A stretch of 64,000 bases of DNA, taken from Paralichthys olivaceus (Eukaryota > Chordata > Actinopteri > Pleuronectiformes > Paralichthyidae). The stretch covers positions 9,161,001-9,225,000 of the forward strand of contig NC_091094.1 in the NCBI RefSeq assembly GCF_024713975.1, given 5' to 3'. A model generated the notes under the pieces. It was not told where the DNA came from. It did not search any database and saw only the letters and a list, made by a program, of their open reading frames with translations. Shown here piece after piece: positions 34,784 to 49,200 of the stretch (positions are counted from its first letter, which is position 1; every line of letters begins with the position of its first letter). Position numbers and translations under genes: made by a program.

Positions 34784-36203
34784 TTATTATAGAGAAAAAA
34801 AAATACATGTTCTGACCGTTTTTCGTTTTACATAAGACCACACACATTTTTACAATATAATTTCACTTATTTCTTTATTCTTTAATATTAATATCACGAT
34901 ATATGATAACGACTTTGAGATATACATTCCATCTTTTTGAAACCACAATAACACACTACACATACGGTTTTATAACATTTCCACAGGACCCATTGGATTG
35001 CACAGAATGAAAAATGTCTGTAAGCACATTTTCCACTTTAATGATATCTCTTTTTTTTTGTTAGATTTTCATACACCGAATTGTCCAGACAGAAGTCTTT
35101 CAAATTAATTTCAGAAACAGGCCATGTGTATTTTTTAAAAAGACAATGAATTTATTTTTGGAATTGAGTGTGCAGGATTTCAATAATTTGAGGTCCCCAT
35201 CTCGCTGAAGTGTTGGCCAGGGTGTGGGGGCTTGGGTGTTTGAAGGTGAAGTAGCTAAAAAGAAATTATTTCCGATTCAAAGGCCAATTAATACATTAAA
35301 TATTCTGGAGGGAAAACACCAAAGCATTAACACTTTCACACAGAAGAATCGAAATTTAGAGGATTATTTTAAGATGTCCACTGCAGTTTCATTTTGTGTG
35401 TCTGAAATATCATACATTCAATGCATAGTTTGTATAGCTGCTGTACTATCTGCTATTCTGCATTAACCGTGTTATGTCTTTAGTCAAACTGCTGGGGGGG
35501 GGGAGTCCAATTTCCTCATTTAAGAACAAAACTTCACTATTCTTTTTATTTAAAAATTCTCTATATGCATTCATGTGTTTTCTGCTGCTGGTTATTGCCA
35601 TTTTTGTTATTTTCCTACCTTTCTTTTGTGGACTTGAACCGCACTCGTGCCAGTGATGGTCATATTATTTTAATTACCTTGAAGAAAGTGGCGTTTTTCT
35701 CTTTTGTTTTATTGAAATGAACTTATCTTAAATCACATTAAACCGTCATTGAACGTCCGTCTATCACAAGCATTACATGAGGTGAAGTCTCGTGTGGGGA
35801 AGCACCACAAGAGCGACGAAGAGACGAACTGCCCTTTTTGCCATTTTGTTTAAGGTCAATATTGTAAACGTTCACTCCACTGGAAAATAGTTATATTCTC
35901 GTTCGCATATTTATACAACATGTATTGTCCATATAGTGTGTTGTGGATGTATTGGATGTCCTAACTGCCGCCGGTTTTGTGTGTTTGTGTCTGTGCGTGC
36001 GTGTGTGTACACGTTTGTGTACGTGTGAGTGTGTGCGCATTTTTTTCTGATGTGATGCAAGACTTAATGAGTGTGCGCTTTTACGCATGGATTAAGCAGA
36101 GGGGCTGCGTTTGCGGGGAAGTTGTGTGTTTTATTATCATCGTTATTTCTTATTTTTTCACTAAATGGGGTTTTGCGGTTAACATTTAGTCCCAGCGATG
36201 TGT
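34784..36203 (-). other. slc32a1: Probable slc32a1 3' UTR
   Basis: AT-rich sequence directly after the slc32a1 stop codon on the minus strand. A minus-strand AATAAA (plus TTTATT, 34784-34789) is a candidate distal poly(A) signal. It contains an imperfect GT-rich run at about 35977-36040. The real end of the transcript is unknown. Confidence 0.4.
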
Positions 36204-38887
<2,684 letters not shown>

Positions 38888-38899
38888 TTTTGTGCTCTT

Positions 38900-39420
38900 C
38901 TTCCGACTCGTAACTATCTGCTGCTTAATTGGTGTATTTTTTTCTTCTTCAGTCGGTAAAAAATTGAGGCTACTTCAAGTTGCTGCTCTTGATTCTCTAC
39001 ATTAGATAAAGCCACGAGAAAAAAGAGTTGAGCGTCAAGACACCGGTGGTTTTCAGTTGCTATCTCCACTTCTGGTTCAGTGCGCGCCTGCTGCTGCTCC
39101 TGATTATCCCCAGGTTCATGTCACCTTCAGACGACGCCGCTCCGTCTCTGCATCCTGGCACCGCGCTCTGATACTCGACGCGTAGCGCACCTTTTTCAGT
39201 CTCTGAGGCAGTTCAGCGGTGTGCGCAAAAGCTTTACGCACGAGCAAGGGCAAGCCACCGGTCTCCTTCTGACCTGTAATATCGTTTTCTTTTGGGGTTT
39301 AAGGTGGCACGCAGCCTTTCCTGGAGTCGGTTGTAGGTTTTCAGGTGCCTTTACTGATGCCAATGCGGTACCGTGGAGCCCAGGGGGGGATAGGAGGAGG
39401 AGACACGTGTCCTCACCAGC
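38900..39420 (-). promoter_or_regulatory. slc32a1: Presumed slc32a1 promoter / 5' UTR region
   Basis: GC- and CpG-enriched sequence immediately upstream of the slc32a1 start codon (minus strand). No minus-strand TATA box was recognised. The only clear TATA box nearby (39610) faces the opposite way. Confidence 0.4.
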
Positions 39421-39609
39421 CTGCCAATGCAACGCACGTCTCCAGCCCTCCCAGTGCCCCACCAGGAGAAAACGGGAGAGATTTGCTGCATTTCTAGGGG
39501 AGGTGCTTGTGTACCCCCACCACCACCCCTCCAAACCCATAATCTATAATACCTCATCCGGACATCCAATGACATTCCGGGGGCCTGAAATCACGCATAA
39601 CTTTACGCG

Positions 39610-39851
39610 TATAAAAGGAGGCTGGAATTCGCCGTTAATCCAAACTCTCTGGACCAGATTTTATTACAATCTAACTTGGGTTGGTTTTTGTTTTTAAATC
39701 AAATATTGCGCTATTTCCATTTCTTTTTAAGGAGAAGAGGACGCGAGGCATCAAAATATGAACCCATGTGGTTTCTGGGATTAAAAACGTGTTGAGGTTG
39801 TTGGTGATGGAGGGGGAAAAAAATCGAAATTTTTTGTCTTTGCTAAATTCT
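39610..39851 (+). promoter_or_regulatory. Plus-strand TATA box facing away from slc32a1
   Basis: TATAAAAG at 39610-39617 within CGCGTATAAAAGGAGGC, on the strand opposite to slc32a1 and about 720 bases from its ATG. About 235 bases downstream is a good donor, TTCTG|GTAAGA (exon end 39851). No coding frame follows, so if active it would make a divergent noncoding RNA. Inferred from motifs only. Confidence 0.35.
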
Positions 39852-39996
39852 GGTAAGAAACAGAGCTGGAGACCGAGTTTATTCTAATTTATTTTTGCGA
39901 ATTGTGGCCTTTTGTGATTTCTTTAAAATTTGAAATTTTGATCAACTTCTATTCCGCTGGCTGTGTTTCAGGCTGAAGACTTCATTCAGGGGGCAC

Positions 39997-40033
39997 ATTC
40001 CTTCCTTCCCTCTTTCCTTCCTTCCTTCCTTCA
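39997..40033. repeat. (CTTC)n microsatellite
   Basis: Short run of CTTC/CTTT tetranucleotides. Confidence 0.85.
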
Positions 40034-41973
40034 TCCATTCAGTGGCTGTTTGTGTGAAGATGATGAGCCATGGCGGTCTTTCCGTTGAGAAATATGTAGT
40101 CTACAGACTATGAGGTTTATTATTATAAATAATAATAGAATAATAAGAATATGTGTAAACTCGTGTGAAATAACATTGTGATTTGATCTGGAATGAGAAT
40201 TCTTAAATTAATTCTATGGAAAAATAAAGTACTCAGACTGGATGAAGCAAAAATAATGCGCTAATCATGTTTAACTCCTCATTTTTACATTTTGTTTTTG
40301 TTGACTCATTTAAAGAAAACCGTACTAGGCTTTATTTGCATTGGAATATTTTTTTTCATGCAGAGATTTTCAGTAACCGAAGCCTAAAGTGGTGTAAACA
40401 GTTTGTTGACACTGTATTGTCAGTAGCACTTTGTGTCCACCATGTTTCCCTGTTTCCTCAGGCTGTTGGATCAGAGTTCATCACCGTGATGCAAAGCCAC
40501 GGCCTCGCTCTCTACACTCACACAGTCTACTGTAACACGGTCTGCTGCTGCTGTACACACAGACTATTTACTTTGCAACCGAGATATATAAATAAATCCC
40601 CATTAAAAGCTGTCATCCTGGCTTCTTCAATAGAACAGGCTGCGTGATAGAAGCAGTAATGCAGCATAATAATAAGAGTAAACCGGATGATTATCGAACG
40701 ACAAAGCACGAACAAAAGTCTTTGATGGCTTTATACTCAGTGTATAGCTCAGATCAGTATGAGGCCTCCTCTTGAGAATCTGTGCCAGTGATTTAAAGAA
40801 AGATAAAATGACCACAACACCACAAATGCCCCTTCATCATCTGATTTATATTTTTTATATATTATTTTAAAAACCCTGGTTTTAAAAAGCCAATTAATTA
40901 ACTCGTTTTGTACCAATTAAGATGCACCAGAGTTTTTGCGCAGACAGGGAAAAGATGAGAACTAATTATTCCCTCAGTATTTTTCAAATAGAGAAGCTGC
41001 ACTATGATGCAGTGGTTTCAGGTTCGGAAGGAGCGAACAGGCCGAGCAGCAGGTACGATACAACCTAACAGCTTCAGGGCCTCTGTTAGATCTCCAGATT
41101 TAAACCCACGACGTCTGAACAATAAAACACAAGGCAATTAAATCTATCCCTGTGACGCGTCTTCCTTTTATAATGTTTAGTTGTGGGAACGAAAATGGCT
41201 GCTCTGCCTCTACCCTGAGTGAAAGAGTTAATGACAGAGGCTGTTATCAACGGGCTGCAGCCTTCCTCCCTCCTCCTCCTCCTCCTCTCATCTGTCTGAT
41301 GGAGTGAGCTCCAGGATGAAAAGAGCAGCCGTGACACTAGCAGCCAGCAGGTTACACAGGCTGCACACCTTTTCACGACCTATACAAGTAATAATAATAA
41401 TAATAAATACAAATGATTTTCTTTCTCATTGTTGTGTTGGCTTCCAGACTGACTTTATTGTAAGAATTAGGCCTACTGCGATCATATGATGAAGCCTACC
41501 CATGCACGCGCACAAGGACGTCTACATCCCATAACTCCTCGTAAAAGGCCTCTTCACCGTTTCACCGTTATATTATGAAATGTCTTAAACCGATGGAATC
41601 CACGCACTGCTTCTTAATTGATAATTCATTTTGCACTTTGCATCACAAGCCTCGTGTGCACGACGTCTCTGGTGATGTGTGGGGGGTGCGTGCTTATTCA
41701 TAATCCGCAGAGAGAGAGATGGAGGTGAAAGTGATTTTCGCAGTTTATCACCCATCATGAGTCATTGGGTGGGGTGCAGTGGGTGGGTGGTGCTCGGGTC
41801 ACGGTGCCGCGTCCCAGGAGGCTGCTCCTCGTCTCTGTCGATAGAGATAGGACCAATCAAAGCTGCTTATCTGTGTCTGGGTTTTACGGCACCGCGTGGT
41901 TCCACCGTGAGCCAACAAAAGCGCAGAGACGACATCGGAAGAGCCAAATCCAAAATGGCTCTGTGATCCCACC

Positions 41974-41976
<3 letters not shown>

Positions 41977-42012
<36 letters not shown>
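41977..42012. repeat. 36-base poly(C) tract
   Basis: Uninterrupted run of 36 cytosines, (G on the minus strand), creating artefactual polyproline and polyglycine frames around it. Length may be unreliable in assembly. Confidence 0.9.
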
Positions 42013-42013
<1 letters not shown>

Positions 42014-42659
42014 CCACACTCTCCCCCTCCTCTCCCTCCCTCCACAGTATTTCACCCCCGGCTCTCCCTTTTCACATTACACACATGGGTGAGCTGGCAC
42101 AAGGTTCTCCGCCTCCATGTAACCTCCTCCACCCTGCGCCACCCCCACCCCTCGATCCTTTCCTCGTATCACAAAAAACACAACAAATTTTTGCGATTAT
42201 GTAGGAGGAGGGGGGGGGGTGCTCTTTGATACCATAAAAAAGAGCATCCAGAGAACAGATACGGCAACAATGAATATCATAACCTTTAGATTTTCAGATA
42301 TGAGCTTTTGATGTTTTCAACAAGATGCTGCAGAGTAAAATGAAACTATATTGTAAAACTGGGCTTTGTGTTTCCATGACCGCAGTTATGTAGGTCTACA
42401 ATAGCTTTCATAGCAGGCCATCATTACACCATCCATTAAATGGTTTCTCTGTGTGTGAGTGAATCGTTTGACGCACGACCCAGATTGAGCCAAGATAAGA
42501 GAGGATAGGCTATTTTAGGGGAAAGCACTGCAGGTCCAACCATAACCAAACCACACACATCTGCTGGGAGGCTTTATTTTATTTTGCATCAAAAGAGATC
42601 TCTGTGTCCTGAGTGTACAAAAACAAAAGCGTGACTCCTGTCATTTAACCCGTGATTTT

Positions 42660-42880
42660 CTGTCTGCTGTGTCTATGTGCCAGACCAGCGAGCCAGAAAA
42701 TACCACCCAGCACTCATCGATTAATGTGGGACAATGAAAAGGCACTCCGGGCTCTCTGGGGACCGCAGAGGAGGGAAATTAGCCCGCATCAGGCTAATCA
42801 GAGGACCTCAGAGTCCATTAACATTTGCATCACAATCACAGGTAGCAGGCTGTCTGTGATGGGCCTGAACATTTGAGTTG
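42660..42880. promoter_or_regulatory. Candidate regulatory element A in the desert
   Basis: Unique, non-repetitive stretch with an octamer ATTTGCAT (42823-42830) directly after CCATTAAC, plus ATCGATTAATG and AGGCTAATCAG homeodomain-type motifs. It lies 3.8 kb upstream of slc32a1. The call rests on motif clustering only. Confidence 0.3.
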
Positions 42881-43303
42881 TTCGTGTTGAAGCCGAACAG
42901 AGAGAGATCGCAGAGCCTGTGGTTTCAGCACCATGGAGAGCGTGTGGATGCAGCCTATAGAAAACAATCAAATCTACTTTTATTAAAAGGTTTCATAAAC
43001 TTAATATTTTATAGTTTGGTCAAAATTCTCATCACAAAGTTGGTGTTCCTATAGTTTCCAGTCAGTAGTGGCACATTTTAGAGATTTTTATTAAGTGATT
43101 CAGTCGAAGTTTAACTTTAAGAAATGCACAATCAGATTTTCAACATGTTTTTCCTTTCAACCTTTTTTCGTGGGACAATTCCACAGCAGCAATAATGATG
43201 GTGTAAATTTCCTGCATCACTCCGCACAAGTTACTGCAATGAGAATAAACCCTATCACCCAATTGTAACGTCTATTTCTCCTAAAGATCACGTGCAAAGC
43301 GTT

Positions 43304-43319
43304 CCCCCCCCCCCCCCCC
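43304..43319. repeat. Poly(C) tract
   Basis: Sixteen consecutive cytosines. Confidence 0.9.
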
Positions 43320-43675
43320 ATCTCCACGTATAACTAGTGCAAACATTTTTAATCTGAAAAAAAGAACATTGTGTTTTTCAAAACAGGAAGCCCACTGTGA
43401 CACATGAAAACATCACATGTATCTCCACTGTTTTCTCTCCCGATCTGCGACCATGGCCGCCGCCCACTCCCACACAGAGAAATCCAGGTGGTAAACCACT
43501 AAGAGCCTTTTCATTACTGCTAATGCGCCTGTTTAATGGCTTATTATGGAGTCCCGAGAGACTTCCTCAGAGAGGGGTTTGTATTAGTCCTGCATGATGG
43601 CTTCTGTCTCAGAACAGCACAAACAGTGATAAATGACACGAGGAATTCTTTTACTCTGCTTGTCCCTCTATCCAT

Positions 43676-43840
43676 AACTATATCCATCCATCCATACTTA
43701 TCTATCCATCTGTCAATATCTATCTATCCATCTATTCATGCCCATCCGTCTATCCATCCGTTCATCTATCCATCCATTCAAACATTCATCTGTCAATATC
43801 CATCCATCCATCCATCCGTCCCCCATACATACCTTTCTAT
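43676..43840. repeat. (ATCC)n / (ATCT)n tetranucleotide array
   Basis: Imperfect ATCC and ATCT units, similar in composition to the array upstream of aurka but much shorter. Confidence 0.85.
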
Positions 43841-44486
43841 CTATGATCAGAATTGTAGTATTAAAAACCAGAAGTCTAAACTGTATTTGTGGGGTTATTC
43901 CTCCCTCCATGTGTGTTTGATATAAAACGCTCCCCAGACGCCGTTTCCCTGTTAACCCACAGTCACTCTGTTCTCTCCATCAACCTTTGACGTCCTCTCT
44001 TCTCGGGTCCACTCTCCTGCTGCGACACATTAACATTGTAATTGCCTTTTTTTGAGCACAATAAACGGAGCCGGTCCGCGGGGACCCGCACGGCCCGAGG
44101 CTGGCACAAAGCTATGCCATCGATTTTTCACTCTCTGCCAGAAAAAAAAAATACACCACCAACCTGGACACGCATGTTTTTCTAGAAATTCTGCATGTGA
44201 TGATGTAGGGTGTCTGGAGACAAGCTGACACCTGCCCCAGGCCACGTGGAATAAAATAAATAGATGAATAACAGCTAATTATGATTTTAAATAGTCTTAC
44301 AATGGCTGAAAACATAATTATTATTGTTATTATTAGTTTTTTTTAAACATCATTATTAGTTCTTCTTATTATATTGTCTTATTATAAGCCAGGATCATGT
44401 CTCCTGTATTGATCAAACCAGAGGTGATAGAAAATCATCAATATCTATCAAACCTAATCTACTATAGTAAGAACTCCTTCTATTGA

Positions 44487-44553
44487 CTGTGTGTGTGTGC
44501 TGTGTGTGCTGTGTGTGTGCTGTGTGGTTGGTTGGTTGGTGTGGGTGTGTGTA
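44487..44553. repeat. Imperfect GT-rich repeat
   Basis: GTGTGTGTGCT units recur, followed by GGTTGGTTGGTTGGTG. Confidence 0.75.
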
Positions 44554-44829
44554 ACTGCATTGAATTACAGCATGACATCTTAGGAAAGTGAATACATTTG
44601 AGCTGGTCCTTACTGTTTGATGGTTAAGACTCGCTGTTAGGGTTAGAATCAGGTTTAGATTATAGGGTCAGTCAGGGTATAAACATCTGGCTGATTAGAT
44701 TCCTCACTAAGTTGGAAGTGAGTGTGTGTTGTACAGTTTGATTGATGACTTGTCTCACCCAAGTTTTGTACAATTTTGTTTATATGTGCAAATTCATAAC
44801 TGCTTAGTGTGCATGTATGTCGTGTGTAG

Positions 44830-44830
<1 letters not shown>

Positions 44831-44867
<37 letters not shown>
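44831..44867. repeat. (GT)n microsatellite
   Basis: About 37 bases of GT dinucleotide. Confidence 0.9.
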
Positions 44868-45175
44868 TCTTGTCACTCACAGGCCAGTCAATAACTGTGC
44901 AGACCTCAGTGGCTGTTTAACTGACGTGTAATAGTTTTGTTCTCATTAAAGTTTCATGTTGTGAGAGCAGCAGACATCTTGTCGCCTCTCACAGGGATTC
45001 CCACGTTTGAATCACGCTGCACTTTGACAGCTGAGAGGTTCACTGTGCTTCACCCTCAAGCACTTGACATGGTCACAACCACAACACACACAGTGACTGG
45101 GAGTTTAACACTAGGACAACCTGCCTCTTATTGTATTATCTGTGATTTACATGCTTTTAAATCTCTTTAGTTTTC

Positions 45176-45240
45176 TTCAAGATTCAAAGATTTTATTGTC
45201 AAATACACAGAGAACACACATTTCTGACCACACACTTTCC
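45176..45240 (+). repeat. Dispersed fish repeat fragment
   Basis: TTCAAGATTCAAAGATTTTA followed by TTGTCAAATACACAG is the recognisable start of a repeat common in fish genomes. The fragment is short and non-coding. Confidence 0.5.
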
Positions 45241-45536
45241 ATCCATAAACACACATTTAATGCCTTGTTTTAAACAGAATATGAATGAAACTTTGAAGTA
45301 GTCACTTATGTCTGATCCTTTCAGAACAAAATTGTAGTTAAGGCGGGCCAGAATTTCTTGACTGTCTGTTTGTTGGTTGGTTGGTTTGTGAGTTTGTTTC
45401 CAACTGAACATATTATCCCAAAACTTGTTGGAAGGATGAGATATGGATTTTTCACATTGTGAAAGAGGGCGTTTTTCAACATTTTACTGTTTCCCAGCGA
45501 AAAAATACGTGGATTTAAATGAAAAGGAAATCAGAC

Positions 45537-45564
45537 ATGTACTCACTGTGATCAGTGAGTACAT
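45537..45564. repeat. Perfect 12-bp inverted repeat (hairpin)
   Basis: Arms ATGTACTCACTG (45537-45548) and CAGTGAGTACAT (45553-45564) with loop TGAT. The core ACTCACTG/CAGTGAGT is shared with the hairpin at 24747-24784. Confidence 0.85.
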
Positions 45565-46009
45565 ACAGCTTTATTGAATTTGACTGTCGGGCCAGTGGAG
45601 TGCCATGCTAGTTACTAATATGTTAAGTCCGTGGTAAAAATGTTTTTAAATCACTTAAAACTGCAAATCCGTAGCTGTAGGGAACAAGCAGGCACAATGT
45701 AACATTACATTGGTTAAAGCTGTATCAGCAAAAACATCTAAAGCGATTAAAAAAGAAAATCTTTCAAAAGCCTGTAATCTCTTTAAGTTGCTTTCATTCA
45801 TCACCACTCGTGTTTCTAAAAATACGTGTCATTTGCTTAAGTTTTTCTTCTACTGGCATAAATTTGTGTCTTTAGATTCTGAATGAAAAGATGAGATCAA
45901 ACAAATATAGCCGTGGCAGTACAGGGAATCCCTTTTTGAAATTAGCATTGATGCTGCTGTTTATTCTAACGCGTCCCTGTGTTTTTATTAATACAACCCA
46001 TCCATTTCC

Positions 46010-46250
46010 TCTGCCTATCCAGTCTCAATGATTCATTGAAATGCACATCTTGTTTGCAATTGACTACATTCACAACCTGCTGAAAGCTTTTTGTTCTGTC
46101 CCTGTGATGTCGGCAGGCCTTCAAACAGCTTTGCTCTAATTGAAGCAGCTCATGGAGAGTGCTCGCAGCGTAATAAAGGCAACCGCCGGCCATGTTACAT
46201 GCTGGTTTATGAATAAAAACCATGGTTGCTTTTGAAAATGGGTTTTTCCC
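46010..46250. promoter_or_regulatory. Candidate regulatory element B in the desert
   Basis: Unique sequence with CAATGATTCATTGAAATGCA, GCTCTAATTGAAGCAG, GTAATAAAGGCAAC and TGGTTTATGAATAAAAACC, a mix of SOX-, POU-, homeodomain- and forkhead-like motifs. No reading frame resembling a protein family. Confidence 0.3.
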
Positions 46251-49200
46251 TCCACATCCTCCCATCCCCCACAGTGGAACCGGGCAGCCACTTTGGACTG
46301 TCATTAACTGCTATTGTCAGCGGTGCAATCAAGAGCAGAGAGGGAAAAAAATGCTCCAACACTTATCATGAGCTCCGCCACAAGAGGGAACGCACAAGAC
46401 ACACCAGGAGAGTGGATGTTACTATTGATTTCTGGGCCGATGTGTGAGACGTTGCACAAATACAGAAGCTCTGGCACAAAAGGTGTTTTTTGTCTTTCAA
46501 CAACTATAATTGTTCTGCAACAGCAGGCGAATGACTGAGTCTATATTTAGAAAGCAGGTCAATACAGCCAGGAAAAAGAAAGAAAGGCTGCAACAATCTT
46601 CAGTTTGATCTGAGCTGCTCCTCAGGCTTCTTATATTGACCCCAATCCCCTAAAACTTACAGAAGAACACTGTGCGATGAAAGTATATGAGGAAAACCAT
46701 ATGCAACAAATTCTCAAGCCTACCTGAGTATAGTCTGTGTTTTACCTTCACAGGTGTAATGACCCGCAGGAGCATCGAGAGGCAGGAGCACATCATCCTT
46801 TTCTAATCATCATTGTTATTGTGGTGTTGTGTTTATACATCTCAGTTGTTACTAACACACAATGACTAATGCAAGAGTCAGTTCACTCAATAACTTGTGC
46901 ACATCTACAGTCACTGAGACTCAATTCCAGCAGGGAGGTGTGGTCCCAAATCAAACATGGCCATTGTGCACTCACCAGAATTGGTGGTGATCACAACATG
47001 TGACCGTGATTTTCACTCACCAAATAACTGGTCTGCTCTGCTTTGGTCACTTGACTTAAAAATGAGGGGGGATACCCTGCATGTGTTTCATCTACCTGCT
47101 GTACTGACCAATGATTGGTCAGTTTAAACCAGATTCTGTCTCTAACCTTATTGGCTGCAACAGAAAAAATGGTAGGGAACTATTTTTTATGATCTGTGTA
47201 TGCTTCAGTTTGCCACTATATCTCTATTAATTGCATGAACATCTTCATCATCGATCATTTTATTCAATTAACACGCATTTGCAATTAATCAAATAATGTA
47301 GACCCAAATGATTTATGCTGATATGGAGTAAATCGAGGTGCCCTTAGACGATCCCTTGGTGGTAGCCTGTTTTTTTCTGGTTGTTAATCCAGCCTTACAA
47401 AACCGTTTTGATCAATACTCTCCACACTTGATTCTCTCGAATGTATCTTTCATTGACGGACTGGAGGTTAATGTTTGTTTCTGCCTGACTTGTGTGCTGT
47501 AGTGAGCTGCGTCCCTGGGGGCGGTAGCAGCAACACATCTCATACAAACCTGTCAATACACTCGACTTCTCTCACGTCTTCTGACACCGGCCCTCAGGCT
47601 CTCTCTGCCCGTGTGTCTACAGTTGATGCCGTATTGCTTTCTGACCGCAGTTCTTGTACCATTATAGCAGAACATCGAGAAGCATGTGCACGGCTGCAGA
47701 GGGCAAGCTGATCATAGAACACACACGTTCTCTGACACTCAGGGCTTTTCTGCACTGTCTGTAAATGTAAAGTGAGCCTTTCTGTAAATTATAAGAACTA
47801 AATTAACAGGAGTCTTGGAGCTGGGGATGATCATTTTCACCCTCAGAGAGTTTGGTGTGTTTGTACATATATTTAGAGGAAACAGGTTTATTATCTTTAA
47901 GGGTCAATTCAAAGAAACACACAAATAAATAAAACCTAAAGCATCATACCAGCTGATTTCATCACTTTAACCACACAAATCACAAATATACTTTACATCA
48001 CCCAAAGCAAAAATAATCTTCTTTCACTTATCTTCCTCTAAACGATTTTGTACATTTACCCCCAAAACCTTGAGCATCTTATTTCACTTCCACACCTAAT
48101 ATATTGAAAATTAATTCAGAAGAGTCGTGTGTCTGGGTAATGTGGATTGTTGTGTCAGGCAGAATTTGGCTTTTCAATATCAGGAGTGTATACATGACAT
48201 TTTAGAGCAATCAGTGAAGATTTCCAGTCATGAAAAACAGAAACAGGCCCAATTTTGTTGATCTGAATATTTTCATCACTTCCTCATATCTTTAGTATTC
48301 CCATGAAAACCAGTGAATATTCTCCCGGTCATATCTGCAGTAACAGAAGTCAAGCTATCAGATCACACCTCTCCCTAATTCAATCTTGAATGTAGCTTAT
48401 CACGTCTCCACCATGATCTGAAATGTTTCTCACGCTTAGGTGGGGGAGATAACGTCTCTATTGTCCTCTGTTTAGTTGAGATAAACAGCAAACAATATTA
48501 AACACCTCAGCATCTGCACCTTCTACCCCTCCTTCCTCACACAGTCTGATTCTCACTCGCACTGCTGCTTTATTGCGTTTTCCATCTCCCAGCGTCCTCT
48601 ACTCTCCTGCAGCGTGTACCTCTGTGTCTCTGTCGCTGTGGTTTGCACCTCCGCTCAGTCGGCGTGTGTTTCTGGCCTCTGCAGTTTCTAACTATTCAAC
48701 CTATTTCCATGATATCTGGTGGAAGAGTACTGTAATGGCAAAGTAAGAATCCTTTAAACTTTGACATGTACAGGATTATTTTTTCACATGTGCAGCAAGA
48801 TGAATCATCAATTGATTAATTTGCATATTCTGCTCTTCCACATCCACATACTCCATTATCCAATCAATGAATTAAAGAATCAATCAGCAAATTATTCAAC
48901 AATTAGTTTAGTTAATAATGTTTAGTTACTGCTTTTAGTTTAGCAGCTTCACCGTCTTCATTAATCAATTGCCCATCATCCTCCTTTCCACATGTTCTCA
49001 TTGTCTCTTTATCTCCTTTTTGTCTTCCTCTATCTTTTCTTCTCCCTTTCTATCCTTATCTCTTATATCTTTTAACCTCCTCCTCTCTGTTATACTTTTC
49101 TCCCCCTTCCATCCCTTTCTCCTCTTCCTCGACCCTCCCTCGCTGTGTCGTCTCTCCCTCTGCTCTGTTGTGATCATACCTCCACCCAGGCACCTGACTG

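Noticed and set aside
41765-42229. Proline-rich 154-codon frame
   Set aside because: Driven by the poly(C) tract and C-rich flanks.
43676-43840. CRISPR-like direct repeats
   Set aside because: Simple tetranucleotide repeats without unique spacers, in a vertebrate genome.
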